From positions 910,001-974,000 of the forward strand of contig NW_026731905.1 of NCBI RefSeq assembly GCF_028476545.1: DNA of 64,000 nucleotides, in the 5' to 3' direction. Both the position numbers and the translations under genes were made by a program. The notes under the pieces were generated by a model that worked only from the letters and a program-made list of their open reading frames with translations, had not been told where the DNA came from and searched no databases. Below are positions 37,080-48,121 of the stretch, piece after piece. This DNA is from Physella acuta. Lineage: Eukaryota > Mollusca > Gastropoda > Physidae. Each line of letters opens with the position of its first letter. Position 1 is the first letter of the stretch.

Positions 37080-37382
37080 TACATTAGTTTTTTGAGAAAT
37101 CGGAAGTAGCGTAAATTACTACTTCCAGTCAACGGAAATTACTCAAAATTTAACAGAGGGTAGAGAATTAGATCTTTTACTTACATGTGAAATTTCATTT
37201 ATATATCTGAAATAGTACTCAAGTTATAGGCTTTTGAAAAATTCAAAGTAGGAAAAGTACCACTTCCCGTTATCGGAAATCGCTCAAAAGTTGATACGGA
37301 TCTACGATTTTGATAAAATACTTATATATGAAATTTCATCAACCTAGCTGTAACGGTACTCAAGTTATCGTGTTTACACACG

Positions 37383-37414
<32 letters not shown>

Positions 37415-37560
37415 CACAGACATACGGACAAGATTGCAAAATTATGTTTTTCCGTATCAGTTAGATGTAAAACGTCGAGATTTGTAAAAATCTCGATTTT
37501 TTTTTTGCACGATTACAATACTTTCTCTATACTTCGTATATACGTGAAAGTAAAAATCAT
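37080..37560 (+). repeat. Dispersed-type repeat with two 127-bp units, GACA microsatellite and hairpin tail
   Basis: Two diverged units, each ending in GTACTCAAGTTAT (37213-37225 and 37361-37373), are followed by GACA repeats (37383-37412), the perfect hairpin CGAGATTT-GTAA-AAATCTCG (37476-37495), a T run, and a tail bounded by ACTTTC and GAAAGT. From memory, similar tails occur in non-coding repeats of several invertebrates; I cannot name the family. Confidence 0.5.
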
Positions 37561-37599
37561 ATTTTTCAGCTATTAGCAAACTAAGACTAAGACCGAGAC

Positions 37600-37980
37600 A
37601 GTTAAATTGAAATCAATATTTACAGTAAAACAAAGTCTCGCGTACGAGATTTGCAATGCGATTGCCCCTGCAAAATGGCCGCCAGTCTAGATAGGATGAG
37701 GATGGTCGTTTTATTTTACCGCCGAACAAATCAAATATCGGACCAAACTTTGCTCCAGTCTGCGACACAATCCACTCCGGCAAGTCATATTTACTTTTGG
37801 CGGCAATAATTATCGACCGGAAGTGGTTTTGTGTCTGGCTGGAACGGCTGAGGGCTCCTACAGAACCGGTTTCGTGTTCCGGTTGATTCCGGTCAAGCTG
37901 AACTTGGTTTGACGGGCAGTTCACCCGTCCCACAATGCTCGGAGATATCTGGCCAATCGCAGTCCTGATTGGTTAGATCG
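37600..37980. promoter_or_regulatory. Unique island with CCAAT, ETS and YY1-like sites
   Basis: This 380-bp stretch is non-repetitive and CpG-richer than its surroundings. It holds CAAAATGGCCGCC (YY1/Kozak-like, ATG 37675, 44 codons to TAA at 37809), ACCGGAAGTGG (ETS-like, about 37815), GGCCAATCG and GATTGGTTAG (direct and inverted CCAAT, 37951-37975). A 106-codon minus-strand frame (37613-37933) has no ATG. It may be a TATA-less promoter; strand uncertain. Confidence 0.35.
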
Positions 37981-38032
37981 GGTTAACGTTTTCAAAAGTC
38001 TTTTTACTTAATGAATTTTTTTTTATATTGTT

Positions 38033-38285
38033 GGACGGAGTAGTCAAATGGTAGAGCATACGACTGCTAGCCCGAAAGTCTCGAGTTCAAATCCGGGTTT
38101 AAGTAAGTAGAACGTCCCAGTGTCCACCCAGCTCTAATGGGTACCTAACTCACGTTTGGGGAGGTAAGGCAGCTGGGCATAGTGCTGACAACACTATCCC
38201 TACATACGACGAAGTCACAGAAACAGGTGAACTCTACTTCACTTGCCCCATTGACCGTCAAGTTCGAAAAGGAACTTTACTACAT
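38033..38285 (+). mobile_element. tRNA-headed SINE (main family), most complete copy
   Basis: A tRNA-like head (38033-38102) carries TAGTCAAATGGTAGAGC (A-box region) and CGAGTTCAAATCCGGG (B-box). The body follows: GTCCACCCAGCTCTAATGGG, TACCTAACTCACG, AGTGCTGAC, then GTGAACTCTACTTCACTTGC and a TTC.AAAAGGAACTTTA tail. It is transcribed by RNA polymerase III in such families and relies on a partner LINE; it lies first in a cluster of three. Confidence 0.88.
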
Positions 38286-38563
38286 ACTATTTTATTTAAA
38301 TATATATTTATTTTCCGTTTAAACAAATATTTTAATGTTTTGAATATGTAAAGATAGTTTGAAAATACGTTTAAAAAGAAACAAATTATGTTTAGTATTA
38401 AAAAAAATATCGTGAAGATGATTTCAATAAGATCTGTTGGCCAAATGTAAGATATAATTAATGGGGAAGCGCAGATTAATGAATGAAGGTAGCGAGGCAC
38501 CTCGGCTGATAAAAACTTTAAGTTGCCCTTTTGAGCTTAGCGTTTAATTGGTCAGATTTAGCA

Positions 38564-38741
38564 GGGTTCACCTGAAGGGATAGTGTCGTCAGTTCTAAGC
38601 CCAGCCGCTTGTACTTTCCCATGCAAGAGTCAGGTACCCATCACAGCTGGGTGGGCTCAGGGACGTCCTACATACCCGGGTTACGATCACGAAACTCCCA
38701 GTTAGCAGTCGTATGTTCTAACATACGGTCACACTGTCCCA
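38564..38741 (-). mobile_element. tRNA-headed SINE (main family), minus strand
   Basis: The plus strand shows the complementary words GTTCACCTGAAGGGATAGTG, AGTCAGGTACCCATCACAGC and GGGTGGGCTCAGGGACGT. The tRNA-like head lies at the right, with a disturbed B-box region (CCCGGGTTACGATCACG). The tail is shorter than in the 38033 copy. Confidence 0.82.
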
Positions 38742-38771
38742 TAAAAACATGTTAACCATAATACAAATAAT

Positions 38772-38988
38772 GGGGCGGCGTAGCCTAGCGGTAGAGAGCT
38801 AGACTGCTAACTCGAGAGTCTCGAGTTCGAATCCGAGTTCAAATACATGGAACGTATCCGAGATCACTGAGATCACCCATCTCTGATGGGTACCTAGCTC
38901 ACGTTGGGGAATCAAAGGCGGCTGGGCATAGTGCTGACCACGCTATCGCTTCATATGCCGAGGTATCTGAAGCAGATGAACTCTACTA
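38772..38988 (+). mobile_element. tRNA-headed SINE (main family), third of the cluster
   Basis: The head GGGGCGGCGTAGCCTAGCGG with TCGAGTTCGAATCCGAG is close to an intact A/B box pair. The body words CTGATGGGTACCTAGCTCAC and GCATAGTGCTGACCACG match the family. It ends in CAGATGAACTCTACTAAA, truncated before the usual tail. Confidence 0.87.
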
Positions 38989-40948
38989 AAAAAGTGTCAG
39001 AAAACTATTAGAATTGAAATTTAAAATGTATTCGGTCTTATCGAATCTTCAGTCCTGTCTTTAGCCAACCGCCTAGCCAACATTACTGAATGTCCTTTGG
39101 TCCTGACTAGCACTTACCTCCCCTTCATATGCACATCGCCATTAAGACATCCTGCTACCAGATATAGAACATCGTTTTTATAGTTCCTTGATTGAAACGT
39201 CAATTAAGTTACAGAATTACCTGTACGTTCTAATTATAACCTTGTTATTAGCATGTATCGGTTTATTCTAGACTTGACCAAAACCATGCACATAAATACT
39301 TTCATCTCTAATCCTTACATTAAAAAATGTGTGTTTATACATATCAGAAGGATAATACTGTAACTATATGGGTTCATGGTTCAAAAGTGAACTTAACGTC
39401 TAACTATTTGGACGTGGTGACGTGGTTTTAAATTTCAGGAGAAAACGTCTAAGTCCTACACGTTATTTTGAAGGGAATTTCACATATAGCGAAACAAATG
39501 TTGTATCCGTTCTACAGAGACGTGTCCATTCTTCAGACGAAGGCTAGGCGTGTGAAAGGTACTTGAATTCAACAAATAAAGAATCAAAGTTCTCATTGCT
39601 GGACTAACAGTTTGAGATTTTCTTCTCTTACAGCTGCTTGACGGGGGAATTTGTTCTTGATGTCGTGTAATTTTCAGCAATGTCATGTACAAGTTGCATG
39701 TCTTATTGTCACATGATCAAACATTGTTAACTAGATTGGACGATTGGAGTTTTAGAAAAGACAATAAGACAGCTTTTTCGGTGCCATAAGACGGTGGCGA
39801 AAGAAAAGAAAAGGCATCAAAAGACAGGTACTAGATTGGAATCCTCAAGAAAAGATGAAAGTAGGTAGACAAACCAAACGCGAAAATGATCAGTTGTCAT
39901 TGAAGCTGAAGCAGCAGGAATGTCGTGGGCCCAACTTGAAGGAATCGTAAAAATAATCGGGTTGGATGGAGATGTGTGGTTGTGTCTCTATGCTCCACAA
40001 TGAGTCCACATGAATTATGATGAAAATGATGATGATGAAAGCACAGTCTAGATGTTATATGAAAAGAATAATTCTATTCCTAGACACCCAGGTCATTAAC
40101 ATCATTTGAACTCTGAGTATCTATTGATAACGAAAAGTTCGTTAGCACTAGCATTTGGCGATAGAATATCGAATCGTCATAAAAAGTTTATAGATCGAAT
40201 ATATAACTAGCAGCATTTTAACTCTCGAAAGTGAAACCGTCAGTACTTTATTGATATAATATAAAACTTGTAATAGTTTATATATAAAATATGAAACACA
40301 ATCGTTTTTCGATATTATATGAAAGCAGCAATAGTTTATCCATAAAATATCAAGCCGGCAGTAGGCGTTTTTAAAAAAAGATTCTTTATTCCTCATAAAA
40401 TATGCTGATTACTAAACACACATTGTCATGTCATGGTCCTTTACAGATAGGTTTTTCACAGAGGCCAGTGCAGGGCCTGGCCGGGACGGCTAGTTCCTCA
40501 TAAAATTATAACTCTTTTAGGTCGCGTCAAGGATAAAAAGAAAAAGTTCCAAGACATACGCGATCATCTCGGCTTCAACTCGATATACCAACGGCGTAGC
40601 TATGGGGAGAGTAGGGGGTGGCAAGCCCCAGCAGAACAATCATCTCCCCTGCTGAGAGAAACCGTTGATCGCTGAAACGTGACATCGACCTGGCGTTAGC
40701 TAAATTAATCAGCCCTGCCCGACAGATTATGTAAGCAATTAGCGCCAAATACTGTCACGTTGAGCGCCCGTGTTTACAGCTTCGTTAAGATCAAAGGGCG
40801 GGCGTGATGAAGCCTGGGGGCGCCCGGGGGGCAGATGATGCGCCGCGGGGACAACAGAGCCTAGCATTAGTCTAGGGGAAAACAACACAGTGAATAAACT
40901 ATGAAAACAACTTCATGTAAACAAGTCCCGCTTTACGTCGTCGATATA
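38989..40948. other. Gene-free unique stretch
   Basis: About 2 kb without a supported gene. An end fragment of hAT-like family 2 may lie at 40590-40640 (ACGGCGTAGCTATGGGG). The segment 40690-40870 is GC-rich with GGGCGCCCGGGG- and GCGCCGCGGGG-type words, upstream of the promoter near 41.3 kb. Confidence 0.5.
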
Positions 40949-41110
40949 GTTACTGTAAACAACACAGCTATTCAACTGACCAATAGGGCCGGTAAGTAGG
41001 TCACCAACCAGTTCTATGACTCATGCAGGTTTTATTGAGCCGTAGAACTGGTTGGTGACCTACTTACCAGCCCTATTACTGTAAACAACACACCTATTCA
41101 ATTGACCAAT
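40949..41110. repeat. 35-bp-arm hairpin flanked by direct repeats
   Basis: Arms 40982-41016 and 41043-41077 are inverted with one mismatch in 35. The loop of 26 bases contains TGACTCA (AP-1 type word). On both sides lies a related direct repeat, TACTGTAAACAACACA..TATTCAA.TGACC (40951-40981 and 41079-41109). The stem would fold tightly in DNA or RNA. Confidence 0.9.
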
Positions 41111-41214
41111 GACTGTAAAGAACACACCATGTAAACTGACCGGTTAAGATTAACAGCACAGTCCGATGCTAAGCCTCACAAGGAAAGGGGAGAAAACTAG
41201 AACAAAGTGTTTAA

Positions 41215-41375
41215 CCAATCAGATTTTATCTTAGACAAAAGCGTTGAGCCAATCAGATCGCATCTTGCGGGGCGAGTTCAAAAGCGCGTGTAAGCCCCGT
41301 GACGTCACGGGATAATCAAACAGTTTACACGTGCGGAGGTATAAAAGCTTGTGGGCACAAGGTGGGTGAGCATGT
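41215..41375 (+). promoter_or_regulatory. Strong RNA polymerase II core promoter candidate
   Basis: In order: CCAAT (41215-41219), CCAAT (41249-41253, as GAGCCAATCAGA), the perfect CRE palindrome TGACGTCA (41300-41307), CACGTG (41328-41333) and TATAAAAG (41340-41347). Initiation would be expected near 41370. An ATG at about 41372 opens only about 20 codons, so any first exon would be short or non-coding. The spacing fits a regulated TATA promoter responsive to CREB/ATF and bHLH factors. No product can be named. Confidence 0.6.
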
Positions 41376-42237
41376 TTACATGGGTCAGATCTCGTTCCGC
41401 TTTTTTTTTGTACGTCTGTATTTTTATTTTTTAAAACTCGGTTAAAAAAATTGAATGAAAATAAATCTAAACTGGCCTTGCGTATAAAGAAAACACTACC
41501 CAGTTATTAGTATGCAGTATGCACACAATGTGCAACTTAACGCATTTATCAATAGCAAGCAGCTTAAGTTCAATATTCCAATTTAAGGTCAATGCCCTTG
41601 TAATGAGTTTAATGATCTTTTGAAACACATCAAGTTAAATTTCAATGCCTTTCTCAAATACATTTAATTAAAGTTTAACGCTTCTAAAATGCATGTAGTT
41701 TTAGTTCTACGCCCCTATAAATTATATGATATTGAAGGCTCGAAATCCTAAAAAAACCGGTGTCAAACACAGTGCCAACAAATCAACAAACACACCTAAT
41801 TTTCAGCTGTTCGAAAACTAAAGTAATCATAATTTACGTTAAATACCTAATTAAAAACATCTACAAGTAATTAAAAAAAAACATACGCATGTGAAGTGAG
41901 AGATGAAATGCCTTTAAAACAAATCTATTTTAAACTTGAGTTCCGTCAGTTGTTTAAAGCTTAGGCCCTAATTATTACGTAAGTATTAAACACCTCAGAA
42001 GCCGAAATAATGACTTGAAATTTAAGGTTTCATATCCTTTTTATACGCTTGTATTACTACAAGCTTTTATTACAAGCTTTTATTTAACTTGCCTCCTCTG
42101 TCCTAATCCAATCTTGGTAGATCGAAACGGGGGAGCGAAATTTCGGGCACTTCTAACCGATCAATTTCGTTGAAATTCGGCACTTTGGCCAGGACCCAAT
42201 GACAATGCAGTATGTTATTAAAAGTTTTAAAATACTG

Positions 42238-42543
42238 AAAAAAATGCATAAAAACTTCTAATAACAAGCTTTTATGTAATAATGCACTAAAAAGGAGAAA
42301 ATAAATGATTTTCTTTAATTATATTATAAAACTATATAAATAACTATAAAGAAAAGCGTGTGTCGCTTACTAAACATTAGTAAAATTATCAAATAGATAA
42401 TCGAGTGACCCACGCTTTTCTTAACATTTTATTTAAATAGTCGAGTTTTATAATATGATTAAAGAAAATCATTTATTTTCTCATGTTTGGTGCATTGTTA
42501 CGTAAAAGCTTGTTATTAAAACGTTTTTTATGCATTTTATTTA
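42238..42543. mobile_element. Long imperfect palindrome, MITE-like
   Basis: Left arm 42238-42369 and right arm 42402-42543 are inverted copies: AAAATGCATAAAAAC, TAATAACAAGCTTTTA, AAATAAATGATTTTCTTTAA and GAAAAGCGTG on the left each have a partner on the right. The spacer is about 32 bp. It has no coding capacity. Small indels between arms show age. Target duplications are not clear. Confidence 0.8.
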
Positions 42544-43114
42544 ATAAAACAAATCTCATGCAAACTACAAAGCTTTGATTAAAATCAGAACAAAACATTA
42601 TACATTATTTTTTGACCCTGTGTGTTCAACGCGGCTTACACGAGGCCACACATCCCCCCTCCTCCCCCACACCTATAATAGAAACAGTGTGATTAATATG
42701 GGAGACCACTCGACATGACCGATGGCGTCATCAATTCACTTTGTCACATCGCCCTCCATTGTTATTTCCAAATCCATCTGTCTGTTCCCTGGCCAGTGGC
42801 CCCGCGATGGGTCCCTGGCCACTAGCCCAGCGATGATTTCGTATGTACAACATGATCAGTCATGTACAGGAGAACACAGAGGGTTATCCCCCCCTTGTCT
42901 ATTCTCACAGCAAAGATTTCCATTGTTCTCTAGCCGAGATGGTCTATTTTTGACATTTTGTTCTTTGTGGTCTGAACTCGATTTTATGGTGATGAAGCTA
43001 CTAGAGTCTAAGTACTTTAAAGTCCGGGTTATTATTTTTCAAGATTTGTATGAATGAATTTAAAATTGAAAGAATTATAATTGTAATACGTAGCCTATAT
43101 TCAAATATTTAAAC

Positions 43115-43217
<103 letters not shown>

Positions 43218-43635
43218 CAAAGTGAGATGAAATCTATGGAATACGCTTGGCAAGCCTGTGAAGTTGACCTGCAATAAATGTGTAGGTCTAGATTGTGTTT
43301 TTGACTTGTTAAGTGAAATAAGAATAACCATATGGTAATCACGTGACAACAAAATGATGCGAGAACTACACAGACTGGCCCGCAAAGTGTGGCCCGGCGT
43401 GGGTGGCCAACGCAGATTGGTGAGACAACACAGGGCGGGTCAACATTAAAGCCCGGGCCCAGGGAGTGTAACGGTAAACAGGTGTATCGACCCGACCCAC
43501 CTGCGGCCCCGGGGCGTTTGTTGCATCAGATAGGACTTGTAATATACATCTATATCCTGGCTGTGGCAGGCCTACACAACATACACAAACCTGCGGCTAG
43601 TCAGGGCTGCCCCTTGTTCTTTATAAACACTTTAT

Positions 43636-43927
<292 letters not shown>

Positions 43928-44099
43928 GGAGTTCAAGAAACATTAAGGCCATTATTTACGTTGGTAATTACCTCATGGTTGAGATTTGTAGGATCAGCAC
44001 GATAGAAAGTCTGAACAGAAAATACCTGTCTTCTCCCAAAGACTAGGTCAAAGTTAAAAACCAAGTTTACCTTTGTTTTATGGAACAGAGTAAATATAT

Positions 44100-44280
44100 G
44101 TAAGCTATGTAGACACATAGTAAATCTAAGCATGTTGGTACATAGTAAATCTAAGCATGTTGGCACATAGAAAATGTAAGCATGTTTGCACTTAGGAAAT
44201 CTAAGCATGTCGGCACATAGAAAATGTAAGCATTTTGGCAGATAGTAAATCTAAACATGTTGACAGAGCACGTTGGCACC
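44100..44280. repeat. 25-bp minisatellite, about seven copies
   Basis: The core is GCATGTTGGCACATAG followed by TAAATCTAA or AAAATGTAA; two unit types alternate. Confidence 0.88.
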
Positions 44281-44314
44281 AATAATAATAAAAAACTAGC
44301 AAGCGGAGACAGAC

Positions 44315-44478
44315 TAAGTGTGTTAGGTCACTATTCAACAAAAGATTTAAAAGAAAAGTCTAGTGTGTACAGGCCAATTTACACACAGAATGTACACATG
44401 TTGGTTTGAACTGAGATGTGTGTTATCCTACTCTTCAACACAACAGATAAAGTCTAGTGTGTATAGGCCATTACTACC
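44315..44478. repeat. Two-copy repeat of about 101 bp
   Basis: TGTGTTA..TC.CT.TTCAACA..A and TCTAGTGTGTA(C/T)AGGCCA.T occur at about 44319 and again at about 44420; the second copy is truncated. Confidence 0.7.
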
Positions 44479-44689
44479 GCAGGCAATAGCATGGGGCGGA
44501 TTCGGGAAAGCCCGTTAGCTGAAAGCGTTTCAAAACAAAATCACAAATTTTCCTTACTCGCGTTTTACCTATGTTTAAAAAAGTAAACTATAAGAAAACA
44601 AGCTCTTTTAATGCAACCATTGCTCACCCATCAACCTTTGACCTTTGTGTTGTTTTTCTAACGAGCCCCTTTAATCTTCGCTGTCTGGG

Positions 44690-45540
44690 CATGTAGCCAC
44701 AGGTAGCCTTGTGTAATCACAGGTAGCCCCGTGTAGCACATGTAACTTCATCTAACCACAGTTAGCCTATTTTAGCCACAGGTAGCCAGCCACAGGTAGC
44801 CCTCTGTAGCAACATGTGGCATGGTGTAGCCACAGACACCATAGGATAGCTACTGTAGCCACAGGTAGCCTCGTGTAGCACATGTAGCCTTGTGTAGCCA
44901 CAGGTAGCTCCGTGTAGCCACAGGTAGCCTACTGTAATCACAGGTAGCTCCGTGTAGCCACATGTAGTCAGCCACAGGTAGGCCCGTTTAGCCACAAGTA
45001 GCCTTGTTTAATCACAGGTAGCCCCGTGTAGCACAGGTAGCCTTGTCTAGCCAAAGTAGCCTTGTAGAAACAGGTAGCCCCGTGTAGCCACAGGTAGCCT
45101 TATGGAATCACAGGTAGCCCCATCTAACCACAGGTGGCCCCGTGTAGCCACAAGTAGCCCCGTGTAGCCACAGGTAATCCCGTGTAGCACATGTAGCCTC
45201 ATCTAACCACAGTTAGCCAATTGTAGCCACATGTGGCATGGTGTAGCCACGGACACCACAGGGTAGCTACTGTAGCCACAGGTAGCCCCGTGTAGCCTCA
45301 AGTAGCCCCGTGTAGCCACAGGTGGCCTCGTGTAGCCACAGGTAGCCCCGTGTAGCCACAGGTAGCCTTGTGTGATCACAAGAAGCCCCCTGTGTAGCAA
45401 AGATATCCTTGTAGCCGCAGGTTGTCTTGTGTAACCACAGGTAGCCCCGTGTAGCCACAGGTAGCCCCGTGTAGCCTCAAGTAGCCCCGTGTAGCCACAG
45501 GTAGCCCCGTGTAGCTACAGGTGGCCTCGTGTAGCCAGAT
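44690..45540. repeat. 20-bp minisatellite, about 42 copies
   Basis: The unit is CGTGTAGCCACAGGTAGCCC. It includes many substitution variants and 10-bp half units (GTAGCC.CA), and a larger block repeats: CATGTGGCATGGTGTAGCCA with following sequence occurs near 44814 and 45231, suggesting a higher-order duplication of about 417 bp. Minus-strand frames are artefacts. Confidence 0.93.
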
Positions 45541-45689
45541 ACGCTAGACCATAACCCCGCATTAAAACAACAGCTCACCCCAACATCCTAATAGACACAG
45601 GGGAGACAACTCGGACCCCCTGAACTTTTCCAGTATTTGTAAATAAAGAAATGTCAGGCAGATAAAGCCAGTTGGACGCATTGAATAAG

Positions 45690-45782
45690 ATGGCGACAGA
45701 TCAAAACCAGAATAGACTTAGGTTCCTCTCTTGTAGAGACTGCCATCTCGGTCTATTATCACTGGGGGAAAATGGCAGCTAG
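45690..45782 (+). promoter_or_regulatory. Unique island with YY1/Kozak-type start
   Basis: AATAAGATGGCGACAG (ATG 45690) has an ideal Kozak context and matches the YY1 element that often overlaps starts of housekeeping genes. It opens 30 codons (MATDQNQNRL at the start). A second ATGGCAGC at about 45773 opens 76 codons, which run into the array at 45950. The 45545-45950 island is non-repetitive between two minisatellites. No homology is recognised. Confidence 0.3.
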
Positions 45783-45949
45783 ATCAGAAAGCAGATTATG
45801 GCAGACATTCTCATCGATAAACAGACGACTCAAGGGAAATAACTCAATTACAGCAAGACGGGGAGATAATCATTACATGCACTTTCGTTTTGATAATCCA
45901 CGCGAACATGGCAAGGCGGGGTCTGCGTGGTGCCGGGGTCTGGTCAGAG

Positions 45950-46565
45950 AAAGATGGGGGTGTGGTGGGTTGGTGGTCACAGGTGGGGGTTGGTGGTTTT
46001 AGCACAGGTGGTGGTGGGGTGGTTTTAGCACAGGTGGGGGTGGGGTGTTTTTAGCACAGGTGGGGTGTGGTGGGTTTGTGGTCACAGGTGGGGGTTGGTG
46101 GTTTTAGCACAGGTGGGGGTTGGTGGTTTTAGCACAGGTGGGGGTTGGTGGTTTTAGCACAGGTGGGGTGTGGTGGGTTTGTGGTCACAGGTGGGGGTTG
46201 GTGGTTTTAGCACAGGTGGTGGATGGTGGTTTTAGCACGGGTGGGGGTGGGGTGGTTTTAGCACGGGTGGGGGTGGGGTGGCTTTAGCACAGGTGGAGGA
46301 TGGTGGTTTTAACACAGGTGGGGGATGGTGGTTTTAGCACGGGTGGGGGTGGGGTGGCTTTAGCACAGGTGGGGGTGGGGTGGCTTTAGCACAGGTGGAG
46401 GATGGTGGTTTTAGCTCAGGTGGGGGTTGGTGGTTTTAGCACAATTGGATGTTAGTGGGTTTTTTTTAAAGGTAGAAGTTGATGGTTTTAGGAGAGGTGA
46501 ATTTGGTGGTTTTAGCACATGTGGATATTAGTGGTTTTTAGCAAAGGTAGAAGTTGGTGGTTTTA
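45950..46565. repeat. Variable G-rich minisatellite of about 24-28 bp
   Basis: TGGTTTTAGCACAGGTGGGG recurs about 22 times with unit-length change from (GGGT) and (GGTGG) indels. Degenerate units extend at the right (46440-46565). Confidence 0.93.
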
Positions 46566-46615
46566 ATGCCTGAAACATTTAGCTGTTAGACATTAAAGCA
46601 CAGAAAGAATTCTTA

Positions 46616-46708
46616 ATGCAAATACCAGTTCATATAGTTCATGTCTTAGTGCAGATACAAGTCCATATAGTTCATGTTTACAGATACCAGTCCATATAGT
46701 TCATGCTG
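46616..46708. repeat. 31-bp repeat, three copies
   Basis: CAGTCCATATAGTTCATG-like units occur at about 46626, 46659 and 46687, with GCAGATACAAG or ACAGATACCAG before them. Confidence 0.75.
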
Positions 46709-47332
46709 CAAAGATAAGACACGTGTAGATCGTTGTTTATTCAATTACCCCCCCCCCCCTTCAAGTTTGGTGCATAAAAACCGCTACGCTACGAATACAC
46801 TACGCTAAGCATCAGATTTTCTTATAATGATATCCCGTCGAACCAAGAAAACCCAATGAAGCAAATTACTTTCTAGTTGATTACTTCCTAAAGACAGTTG
46901 ACTAAGTCGAGTTTAAGCTTAAGTTTACAAGAAGAGACAATGTGTTCTTCTTTGGACATAGTTAAAATAAAAAAAAATTGAAACAGTTTTTAAATAAAAA
47001 AATAAAAATAAAAAACATTTTTGCACACTTGTTATAATTTATGTCAATTAAAAGTTTCAATTTTAATTAATTACGGTATTACTTTTTACCTCATCTTTTC
47101 ACTCTCACGCGCCTAATGCCGTGGTTAAAGCCAGGAGTTTGGGATGAGGGCGGTTAGAGTTGCTTTAGATCGCTCGACGTGAGTGAACAGACGACAAACA
47201 CATGTAGACGATTAGCCAAGAAGATGAAAACATTCGCTCGAAAACTTCCAAGGTTTTTTTTTTTCAACTACACACAAATCTAATTAGATCAAATGAATTA
47301 GGAAGGTAATGCTAGTGAAAATCGCCGACACA

Positions 47333-47336
<4 letters not shown>
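46709..47336. other. Gene-free AT-rich stretch
   Basis: It contains a C run at about 46747 and A-rich tracts at 46966-47010; no gene or element is recognised. Confidence 0.5.
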
Positions 47337-47417
<81 letters not shown>

Positions 47418-47450
47418 TTGTGTGTTGTGTGTGTTTGTGTGTGTGTCTAT
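47337..47450. repeat. AT microsatellite joined to TG microsatellite
   Basis: AT tract 47337-47409 passes directly into GTGTGTTT-type repeats to about 47450. Confidence 0.95.
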
Positions 47451-47911
47451 GTTTATTTAATATTTATTTTAGACCCTAATCTATTTAGACTAATAGGAGA
47501 CGTGGAGGCGCACGGCGGGGAAGAAGCTGACAGAGACCGAGAAAAGTGGAAGGGAGATTTTTGTGGCAGCCCCATGTGTCTTGGGCACAAAAAGGAAAAG
47601 GTGATGTATCAAACATACTTTCTGGTATATTTTCAGCCCCATTTGGAAGTCAGATTTCTGGCGGTGTTTTGAAATTAGATTTATAGACATTGAATAAAAT
47701 CAAATAACATTCTTTTAAGTACTCGCACGGTAAAAATCTTCAATTAGCAAATCGTTGTAACGTGTTTCTAATCCTGTTGATATTAAAAAATATGAACTGA
47801 ATCAACATTATGTTGAAATAACTTTTATAATCAATTTTTCCATATCTTGAAAACATTATAAGTTATATATATATATATAAAGACATTAATATTCTGTTAG
47901 CTAGAAAAAAC

Positions 47912-48121
47912 CAGTGTTTCTTCCAGACTTTTTTCTCCGGGGGGCACTTGAAATCTTTGGGGGGGGGGGGGCGGTAAACTTTCTTCGGGGGGCGGACACT
48001 GTTAAAAGTATATATTTTCTATATAAATTATATAAATTTCATTTCGTTCGGGGGGGGGGGGCGGTAAAAATTTTTCGGGGGGGCTTCGTCCCCCCCGAAG
48101 AGATGCTTGGAAGAAACTCTG
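47912..48121 (+). mobile_element. hAT-like MITE family 1
   Basis: Ends CAGTGTTTCTTCCAGAC and AGATGCTTGGAAGAAACTCTG (complementary inverted ends). Perfect 8-bp target duplications GAAAAAAC lie at 47904-47911 and 48122-48129. The interior has G runs (11-12 bases), the family core CGGACACTGTTAAAAGTATA, and AT-rich sequence. No transposase. Confidence 0.95.

Noticed and set aside
37613-37933. 106-codon non-repetitive minus-strand frame
   Set aside because: It has no ATG at all and overlaps the promoter-like motifs; kept only as part of the regulatory island.
38033-38102. Functional tRNA gene
   Set aside because: It is the head of a SINE with a conserved body shared by several copies, and the acceptor stem does not pair.
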